Shown piece after piece: positions 55,985 to 64,000 of a stretch of DNA of 64,000 bases (its first letter is position 1; every line of letters begins with the position of its first letter). This stretch comes from Rhyzopertha dominica. Taxonomy: Eukaryota > Arthropoda > Insecta > Coleoptera > Bostrichidae. The stretch spans positions 35,798,257 through 35,862,256 of the forward strand of contig QCXZ01000003.1 in assembly GCA_025024175.1 (NCBI GenBank). Reading direction: 5' to 3'. A program made the position numbers and the translations under genes. Below the pieces are notes generated by a model that saw only the letters and a list, made by a program, of their open reading frames with translations, did not search any database and was not told the origin of the DNA.

Positions 55985-56104
55985 CGATAGGTATTTATCG
56001 TATTGTACCGATATTTTGTATCGTCAATACTTCTACGTCCAATACCGATACCAAACGATACCATGCCAATAAATATCGATACTAGGAATATCAAAATTTC
56101 GATA
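55985..56104. repeat. Cluster of CGATA / TATCG motifs
   Basis: Eight or more CGATA motifs in either orientation within 120 bp, including TATCGATA (56074-56081). CGATA clusters are bound by BEAF-type insulator proteins and TATCGATA by DREF in flies. The same pattern also forms subterminal repeats of insect hAT transposons. The sequence alone does not decide. Confidence 0.55.
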
Positions 56105-56109
56105 CTCAA

Positions 56110-57966
56110 TGCATTTTTACCTTGGTGGCACTATTTGGCGCGTACCAAAAAAACGTACACAACGTTGTTGGGTTTCTTTTTAACAAGTTTTGCTGCTGTT
56201 TTTATTTACTTACAACATTTATGTGAGAAAAAAATTAACATATTCTGAAACAGGATAGATTACTACAACTTACTTTTTCCATATTAGACAACATCACCAG
56301 AGTTTAGTTCCATTTTTGGATGTTATAAAATACTGATAATCTACATCGAAAATAAAGGGATCCATATTTTTCTGTTTTTCCGTGTGATGCATATGAAAGC
56401 GGAAAAATATTAAAAATTAAGGATGTGACGTCAGATTTCGTAGCCCCACCACTTACGAATCGCGCGCTTTAAACTAGAGGTATTCCATTGCATTCACGAT
56501 AGTATGTGTATTCTATTTTTTATTGTTTACATCTTCAAGACCGAAGGCAGTACTGCTAACTATACAGTTTTTAACGTATATATGCTGTAATTCTGGGAGA
56601 AATACGGTCCAATGATTAAGACCCTTATATGCACATATACCTCTCTCCTTATACTCATATTTTTCGTCATTTAGCTACGTAACAGCAGTGTATACTGAAA
56701 GTTGTCTCCTTTATATATAATATATCCATTCCATGCACACTCCCATAAGCAATCCTATAATTATTGTTTTCTTTTTCCAGGTGTAAATAGATGAAGCGCA
56801 CAGCAGCACAGTGCTATTTTTACCTAAAACTCCGATATACTCAAATAGCGGGCGATAATTGTGTTCATATATGATATACGGATATACAATGGCAGACAAA
56901 ATGATCTTGGATGCCTTACATCACAAGCGCTATTAATAAAATTTTGTAATTTCATGTTTTAAAATCACAATGGTTTGATAATGCTATGGCACCGTACAAA
57001 TCTCTGAGCAGTTATAAGAATAAGTTCAGCTATTGAATGATAGAACAACAAAGTTGCTACAATCAGATAAAGATTCAAAATGTTGGCTTATCTTGTATAA
57101 AGGGATACTTTAAATGCCTCCAAAAGGTCATTGAGTTGCATTCCTTTTAGCACAAGTTGGCATTCTGATAAGCGTCAAGTTTACAGTCATTAGCATAATA
57201 TGAAATTAAATAAATTACACTTTCCTGCAATTTATACCCACTATAATATGTAATTTATCCTTTCAAGATATGACACAGTATATAATTAGCACGTCGGTTC
57301 AAGTACTTTCAACCTTGAAAAAGCACAACAATATCATGGTCATAAGCGACCAAAACTGATCATGGAGCAATTATTACTGAAAAGTCCTCTCAAAGGAGTG
57401 TTCAAAATTAATGAACCATTTGCAATGGGACAGAAGTACCGGAATGGAATGGATGACGCCTGGGTATGTTGTGTACTAGGCGATTAACGCTAAAAATAAA
57501 CGAAATTGGCTCAAAATATCGCGGCTCTCAAGAACCAGTGTTTTCTGTATCCTTCATGGTAATTAATATACGTAGATGTGAGTAAGGTTACGGTGCAGAA
57601 TAGGTACCAATACTGAGTACTAGTTCCCAAACAGCGTAACAGCTCTTACCGATTCATCCCCAGCATTGTATTCAATGTGCCTGTTTTTTGCAGTTTTGGA
57701 AAAATCCCTGAAAACCTGAAAATCTGTTCCATAGGGACTGACACTAGGATTTTCTGCTTTAATCCCTTGCCGAAAGGATGTAACAGATTGTAGCCGAGAA
57801 GAAAACGACGCCTGGAAGCCTGAGCTTAATAATCGACAAAATGGGTGACGCTTTACAATTTTATCATTGTAAACAAAACCTAAGAATTCTGCACATAATA
57901 CATCTAAGCGTTCTGAAAAAAAGACTTGTGAAGCTGGTCATATCCTGGACAACACATCGCCAAAAT
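56110..57966. other. AT-rich region, nothing recognised
   Basis: Chance frames only (56003-56248, 56711-56899). No repeat partner found. Confidence 0.4.
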
Positions 57967-58056
57967 TCTGCAGACCAACATTTGAGATTATGTTTTCGAA
58001 TGTGTGCTCTATAAAGATAGCGAAATGGATCTATCTGCAGTTGGTTGCGGTGCAGA
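57967..58056 (+). ncRNA. Degenerate hammerhead related to the 40 kb pair
   Basis: The 3' half is well kept: GATAGC, GAAA (58022-58025), stem III ATGGATCTAT, cleavage C at 58035, then TGCAGTTGGTTGCGG and TGCAGA. Stem I pairs TCTGCA/TGCAGA and CCAAC/GTTGG. The second is a compensated change relative to the 40 kb copy. The CUGANGA half is replaced by a TTGAGAT-containing, longer insert, so it is dead. Similarity to the 40 kb unit continues to about 58085. Confidence 0.6.
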
Positions 58057-58739
58057 CAGCACATCATAGACATGCATTTTAGATTATTTTTGTTTAGAAG
58101 AAAACGGGCCTATTTATTTTCGATTATGAAGTAAAACCTAAAGGTGAAAAAAATTTTGAAGGCAAATTGAAAACGCTTTTTAGGGATAATAATTTTTACC
58201 AAAATGATGTCATCATAAACACAATAACGAGTTTCGCGGTTTATATTAAGAAATACCAATACCTTGGCTGTCGTTTCTACTCTTCAAGAAACTACGATTT
58301 TATTGGTATGAAATCTATGACAAGAAACTGAATCCAGGTTTAAACTGTAACCATTTTGTTATGTCAAAATTAATACTCAAGTTATGTTCGAATATAAGTC
58401 CAAGTAAAATTATATTACTCGTCTGTCTTAGATTTAAAATGAAATGAGTAAGTTCCTATCTCTCACTTTGAACATAGTGTCCACTGACACTTTATTTTAT
58501 GCGAAAAAGCCGTTGCAGTCATTGCTTATAGAAAATTGATTTAAAGGTGCTGCAGTTCTAGTAGGTGGTCGATAAGCATTGTCTGAAAATATGCCAAATA
58601 GTAAACTGTTTCCTTTTAGTGAGTTTTTAAATGAATTTACGTACGCTGTTCCTTGTTAGTTACAAAACGTTATTTAATATTCTGCGGATGAACTCATTAT
58701 TTTTTTTTAAGTAGTATTGGATCTTTTCTAAGTTTTAAG
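58057..58739. other. AT-rich stretch, nothing recognised
   Basis: Apart from the first ~30 bases, which continue the ribozyme-element similarity, nothing is supported. Confidence 0.4.
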
Positions 58740-59820
58740 CCGGAGAATCGAATTTGTAATGGTCGAGGACGCTTGTTGGATCTCGTATCATCACAATTTG
58801 ATTGTTGTGATGAGATAAGGTCTCCTCCACTCGCCTGTAACTCTGGACAGCAAAAATTTACTATGAATGACTATACAGCCAATTACAAGAGTGCCATTTA
58901 TCCTGATTTATATGCTATGCTGTATGATTTTCACAATTTATTTACGTTCCAATTCCGATGAATACTGTTATGATCCTGTTAAAACACTACACCCCGCGTT
59001 GTCTAATACCACTTTTGTGGTACTCACATTTTAGTGGATGAGATTATTAGATTTCGAGGAAGATCAAAATTGGTGTATCTAATGATACTGAAAACTATCA
59101 ACTTCCTTTGATACTCTGTAACCTTTGAGGTCTTTAAGTCATCGAAATAAACTATCAATATTGATTTATTTTATAGGGGCCAACTGCAACTAATTTAGTG
59201 TATTTTCACAATATTTTCTAATAATAGAGGTCAGGTGGATGTTACATACACTGACTTTAATAAGGCGTTTGATGGAGATTTTATTTCGTATATCAAGAAT
59301 TTTTGGGCTTTTCACATCCTTGTACTATTTCAGCCTTACCGGAGTGATATACGACAACAAGTTCGCAATCATCGGCCTTTTGCAACATCTGGTGTACCGC
59401 AAGGATCTAATCTAGGCCAACTATTGTTCTTATTGTTTATTAATGATATTACTAAATGGTACGTTATATAATGTAATGAGCCGACGACCTTAAAATATAC
59501 CGTTATATAATTTTCGATTGTAGTTTTTTTTAAAAAGGATCCATTAAGTACAGATCAATGGTGCACCCTTAACCGAATGTCATTAAAAAAAAGACAGACT
59601 GCACGGGGTTTTGCCTACTCTATTGATAAGGTTGAACTTTCTGGGTATAACAAAATAGGAGATTTGGGAGTAAGCATATCAGCTCTTTGGATTTGTATGC
59701 AGAAACTTTCCCAGAACTGACACTAGATCTATTTATCTTCACTAATTCGCTCTAGGCTTTAAATTAACTAACTGAATCTGTTCAACATGAATTTCTCATT
59801 TTTTCTCCTTTAATTCGGTC
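58740..59820 (+). pseudogene. Eroded Jockey-type retrotransposon ORF2
   Basis: Plus-strand pieces in order: GRLLDLVSSQFDC (58767-58805; endonuclease end, pattern N.LLDLV.SN), NYKSAIYPDLYAMLYDF (58883-58933; linker), TATNLVYF (about 59185), GQVDVTYTDFNKAFD (59232-59276; first palm motif), SGVPQGSNLGQLLFLLFIND (59391-59450), ADDLKIY (59484-59504; polymerase active site), DQWCTLNRMSLKKK (59552-59593), GFAYSIDKVELSGYNKIGDL (59609-59668) and ESVQHEFLIF (about 59774). This is the order of a Jockey-clade ORF2 from the end of the endonuclease through the reverse transcriptase, with stops, frameshifts and deletions. The YADD site keeps both Asp. Non-functional. Confidence 0.85.
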
Positions 59821-60000
59821 ATCCAGAGATCTGATATAAATATCGGTACTGCTCTTGCTAAAATATCGTCTGATATGCGTGGATTTACAGGTAATTAAAA
59901 TTACAATTCTGTTTATAGCTAAATCTATCGGTAGAAATATTGTAAATTATTTTATTATTTGCTGTTATTTGGGTTTTACCTGTTAGAAATAAAGGTATTT
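59821..60000. other. Short AT-rich spacer
   Basis: Possibly the eroded tail of the Jockey element. No motif followed. Confidence 0.35.
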
Positions 60001-60460
60001 TTGTAACAGGTAGATGCTCGAATATATGTCATGTTTTCGGAATTGAATTCGGCAGGCCTGAACGTTATTAAAACGTGCGGATGGTCGTTTGCGGTTATCC
60101 AAAAATGCTGCTGTACGTGTTGTTTTCTGTTGGCACAGCTTGCGGTGTCGGGGAGCGCCGCAGTCGTCCTGCCAAATAGCATGTGTCGCTGGGGTTAGGA
60201 AAGGTTAAACAGGATAGTCCGATGGTCACGTTAATATACCTGATTTTGCCCTGGACCCTCGTAAATGCGATCAGGCCCGGTGTTTCGAAACCTCCAAATT
60301 GTTATTGCCACACGGAGAGCTACGGTGCATCGATTGCGTTCAATGATCGTGCATATGGGAGAAATGAAATAATAACACAGTGTGCGGCTGATGTGCTGAA
60401 TGTGTTCAGCGTTCTGCTCTTGTTTACAGCTACAAATCTAAAATATATAACGCAATGATA
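60001..60460. promoter_or_regulatory. Candidate regulatory island
   Basis: A CpG-containing, balanced-composition block between two retroelement relics. Divergent chance frames of 68 (-) and 91 (+) codons meet at 60182. The plus frame, 60183-60458, encodes mixed hydrophobic residues without a domain. Its survival between decayed transposons suggests constraint. Confidence 0.3.
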
Positions 60461-60689
60461 TGCTTGTGGGAGTTACAAAGAGAAATAAATTTATAATTCT
60501 GATAGGTTATGGACTAATAGACAATGATCAACTTATTGTGCTAATACACTATTAGTTTACACCAAGGCGTCCGATAGGATTAGTCGGTTTCAGTGAAGGA
60601 GCTGTATCACTTTTGTAACATTGCTTTCGTGGAAAAAAACAAAAGGATTAGGTAGGTATATTTTTTTCCAATACTCTTGATATTTTCAG
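60461..60689. other. AT-rich spacer
   Basis: Nothing recognised. Confidence 0.4.
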
Positions 60690-60850
60690 TGATGTCTCCC
60701 ATCAAGATACAATATTGATACCATTATTGTTTTCATTTTACATGTCAAACTCCATAACCTGCATAACTAACAGCAAATCGCATTCCTAAACTGACGATAC
60801 GCAGATTTACTATTCATTTCTTGGACCTTGTAACAACATTACTAATAATG
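60690..60850 (+). pseudogene. Second non-LTR reverse transcriptase palm fragment
   Basis: The frame reads SDVSHQDTILIPLLFSFYMS followed by TDDTQIYYSF (about 60789-60818). These correspond to SGVPQGSILGPLLF.LY.. and the YADDTQLYYSF active site. The distance between the two motifs is normal. Many substitutions and a stop make it an old relic, separate from the element ending near 59820 because the same domain is repeated. Confidence 0.65.
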
Positions 60851-61436
60851 TTATTTCGTGAGGCCTATCACCTGTCTATAGATTATGATTTGAAGCCATA
60901 TGAAAGGCTACATTTTTTTCCTTGTTTAATTCTCTTCTAATAAGTAAATTTACTTTTATTAATATCCATTTTATTTTATTACCGTTATTGATTTATACCC
61001 ATTTTGAATTAAAGTTCGATTATAAGATTAATCTGACTATGTGTTTTATTTAGACGAGCATGATCCAACAGTTCAGATGAGTTCTGTTCTGTTTACAAGA
61101 AAAAAACCTATGGGCGAGACCCTTTTCGGAGCAGCGCGACATTGGTATGAGTGGAGTGCTGGAATGTGTTAGTTGGTTAATTCTTAGCGATAATTGTTTC
61201 CTTTGTTTTGTGGCTGGACCAGAGTTGATGGACAATTGGAGTATTACCGGATTAAAGGTATTAAAGTTGGGAGTACTGAAATGTATTTTGATTGTTGTCT
61301 CTTTGAGAGATTCATATGGTAGCATTTTTGTTGTTGAAAGTCCTGACCTTAGGTTTTTATGTTGCTACCAAACTGGAACTTTTTATGAGATTATTGTATG
61401 ATTCTGGTATCTGGGTGCCCTGTCAGCAACGGGGGA
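60851..61436. other. Intergenic with unrecognised frames
   Basis: Frames at 61050-61325 (-) and 61147-61401 (+) overlap antisense to each other. Neither has a domain I know. It may be part of the element whose structured segment follows. Confidence 0.3.
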
Positions 61437-61663
61437 ACCGATGGTATTTGGCATACCGTCGGTCCAGTTAATGTCCGATACGCAATCGACAACTGGTGTG
61501 CCTGGAGTTAATAAGGATAACCCCTTGACGCATCGCAGTGCATGACCTTCAATGTTGATCTCATAATGGGCACTTCTGAGGAGGCCCTGTGATGGTCAGA
61601 AACTCACATGTATGCGCGAAGAAGAGACTTTGTGACTAGCCTGGGGGCATCGTTGCCCCCCGG
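61437..61663 (+). other. Hairpin-rich GC segment of unknown nature
   Basis: Two strong hairpins: ACCGATGGTAT-TTGGC-ATACCGTCGGT (61437-61463, 11 pairs with one G-U) and GGGGGCA-TCGT-TGCCCCC (61643-61660, 7 perfect pairs, extended by CC/GG across one mismatch). Between them lies a GC-richer stretch with no long frame. Could be a structured RNA, a retroelement untranslated region or a SINE. Not recognised as a known RNA. Confidence 0.45.
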
Positions 61664-63689
61664 TGAGTTATCTAAATTTGGTTTTGCAATTCAGTACAGT
61701 AAAATAATGCTCTGTTTGTTTCCGGTGTTTACTGAGTGAAGGAATACTCCATTTGGTATGTTATTTACTGGTATTCTGATGCAAATACGTCTCATGTTTA
61801 TTTTATCAACAGCAATTAAGTACTTATTACGTAACGAACATTTATTTACCCTTTACACATAAGTTATGCTTTTTGGCAACAAAGGGTAGCTCCTAATGTC
61901 AATATAACAATCAACAATTAACTCTTAGCTATTGTGGATACTGCTAAAAGCACTGCACTTATTTTTTAGAGTGACTTGAGGTTTAACAAATACATATATG
62001 TCATTACATGCAAANAACGCAGCAAATTGAATCAATACTTTCACATCAAATTGTCAAAATGACATTTACGTTTTTATTTCTTATACTATACGATTAGTTA
62101 TCAGGTTTCGCGCATTTTTTCTCTCTACACATTTTTTGTAAGACAAACAGTCCTCGTGATATTAACAAAAAAATATAAATTTTTAAAATCGTTTTTTTCC
62201 AAGTAACTCAAAAATTATTATATTAACAAAAAATTACAAAATTTTCGCCCCCTTCCCTATACCCTACTTACCCCACAAACAATAGGTCGCTTTGGGTAGT
62301 TAAGATTTACTAGTTTGCCAAATTTGAAGTTCACATATTGTTTTTCGAAAGTTATCGTGTCCACAAACAAAATCAGACACACAGACAAGAAATTTGTTTT
62401 TGCTCAAATTTTGTTTTTTTGCGTTTTCGACCATTTTAAAGTGAATGTGCAAATAAAATTTTTTAAAAATCCCATCCGTTGGATGTGGAAGTAATTTGCT
62501 TGCCTCGAGTTACTTTATGGTTGCTTCAAATTGTTGCACTTTAAAACTAAGGCGCACTGCACGAGGCACTTGTCTTGTCGCATCTAAACTTTTGCGACGT
62601 CGTATACAGTGCACGTATAGCTAGACAAAATCCTGATCGACTTCAGCGAACACAAAACAAACCTGCGTGCGATTTATTTATAACCTGACCAGAAGACAAA
62701 CCGTTACTGGAAAAACGGGTGAAATTAATGGGTTGCCTACCACTACACAAACGCAATTCTTGTAAACGGGTGTTCCAAATTATCTGTATAAAAAACTGTG
62801 CTTTAGAAAATCATCGCTAACTAATGATATTCGTGAAATCTACATAGCTAAGTATATCTAAACATTAAGCTTTTCATTGATGCATTTGCTGTTGTTACAA
62901 ATTAATGTTGTTGATTTGGCAAATGTATATGGATTATTGAGTTAAAGTATACTTAGTTAAGTTTACAAAATAGTATATTTCTCCCAATCTAACTTAATAG
63001 CACTGTATACCCTATTTTATTGCAGGCTGTACAATACAAATATTGTCATACTAACTAGGATCGTATTGTGTATTGTACCTGTAACATTATAGTACTAAGT
63101 GATGTAAAGTAGATGTATCCTCACATAAATTATTTACGCGTAATCCATCTAGGAACACGTTTAGTTGCTGATACCATTATAGTGTTAAACGATACACTGT
63201 AGGTCTCAATAACTTTTCAGAGTGTAATAGCCAAAACTTACCTCTCATCTTCTATCAATCACAATAATTTCAAAGGAAGATGATAATTAAGTCCACAGAT
63301 ATGAAAACTTGTAACTAATTCATTTTAGAAAACACATCCTTTAGTACTTACCTCCTGGTAGGTAGGAAGACGAAAAATACATGCAGCTGTACCGTAACAC
63401 AAAAAAGCCACATTCCATTCTCAGTATATATTTTGTAGAAGACTTCAAATAGAACGCTTCTAACGGTGATATGCCCTAACATATTCAAGAACATATAACA
63501 AAAAAGTTCTTCACATAACAGTCTACGAGAAACAAGTAGACTTATTCGGAAAATCTTTGTTTATTATAATATTAATATGCTTGATTGTTTGTTTTTCTAA
63601 TAATAGTGTTTGTTCCAATAAAATGTACACCTTCATGCGCGATAATTACCCAAACAATATTTTCTTCATCTTACATAGTGTGTTTGGGA
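61664..63689. other. AT-rich region, nothing firmly recognised
   Basis: 62090-62480 has runs of A and T with phrases such as TTCGAAAGTTATCGTGTCCA that look like an insect dispersed repeat, but no second copy is present here. 62500-62710 is less AT-rich and may be a small conserved block. No coding signal. Confidence 0.35.
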
Positions 63690-64000
63690 AACTGAAACAG
63701 CTGGGTACAGGCCGGTTAACCACGATAAATGCTGTGCGGGAACCAGCTTCTACAAACTTTAACCTCTCGCATAATGAAGCTATAAAAGCAAATAGTAATC
63801 AAAAGCCGATTAAATATTTATGCACGTTTATTCACCGAACAGGTATGAGAAAATAATTTTGCAGATTGTGTTTTAATATAGCAGCCCCATTACACAAATT
63901 ACGGCCTGGTACGTTACCTGCTCTTTTATTGGTTATTTACAGTTTTAATCAAAAATCCGATCAGAAATTACAACGTTTACCCCCGGCCACCATACAAACC
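63690..64000. other. Balanced-composition block at right edge
   Basis: Crossed by the second half of a 99-codon frame (63557-63856, +) with no domain. It contains GCACGTTTATT and TTTTATTGG homeodomain-type strings. Possibly regulatory; cut by the window edge. Confidence 0.2.

Overview
The window looks like insect nuclear DNA. It is AT-rich with isolated GC-rich, CpG-keeping islands. Every recognisable protein fragment belongs to an insect-type transposon: mariner/Tc1-like and IS630-like DDE transposases, Jockey-type non-LTR reverse transcriptases and a Penelope-like element. I cannot name the species. I find no intact host protein-coding gene. Most open frames are random, antisense, or lie inside decayed transposons. 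The window reads as a gene desert or large intron sprinkled with candidate regulatory islands. About two dozen single ambiguous bases (n) are present.

Layout. 0-5 kb holds a two-unit repeat at the left edge, a ~330-390 bp repeat present twice, and a broken mariner-type transposase between the copies. 5.4-6.7 kb is a head-to-head pair of Penelope-like 3' ends with a hammerhead-like motif. 9-11 kb has two candidate regulatory islands. 13-16 kb has a ~200 bp element with a hammerhead-like fold and a Helitron-like element. 16-23 kb has tRNA-like sequences, a regulatory-looking island, copies of a dispersed repeat and Jockey fragments. 24.6-25.7 kb has a Jockey relic directly followed by the second copy of the 13 kb element. 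28.4-29.1 kb is the largest CpG-rich island. 30.1-31.3 kb is a whole but frameshifted Tc1/mariner-type element. 33-34 kb has a reverse transcriptase relic, a CpG-rich patch and a (TTA)n array. 40 kb holds two opposed hammerhead ribozymes. 41.7 kb has a 185 bp hammerhead-bearing insertion with a 15 bp target duplication. 42-48 kb has further GC-rich islands. 51.3-52.5 kb is an IS630-like transposase relic. 54-56 kb has palindromic AACCGGTT and CGATA arrays. 58-61 kb has a degenerate hammerhead and Jockey relics. 61.4-61.7 kb contains strong hairpins. The rest is unremarkable AT-rich DNA.

The main discovery is a set of eight hammerhead-ribozyme-like loci in 64 kb, in several unrelated sequence families. 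One, at 40124-40201, has every core residue, a paired and bulged stem I, stem II and a cleavage site. Several sit in 185-205 bp insertions with 12-15 bp target-site duplications, as expected for small non-autonomous RNA-mobilised elements of the kind linked to Penelope-like elements (retrozyme-like). Most carry a self-complementary stem III, which fits cleavage as RNA dimers. One family keeps the core 3-8 base pair but as U-A instead of C-G. All folding was done by eye.
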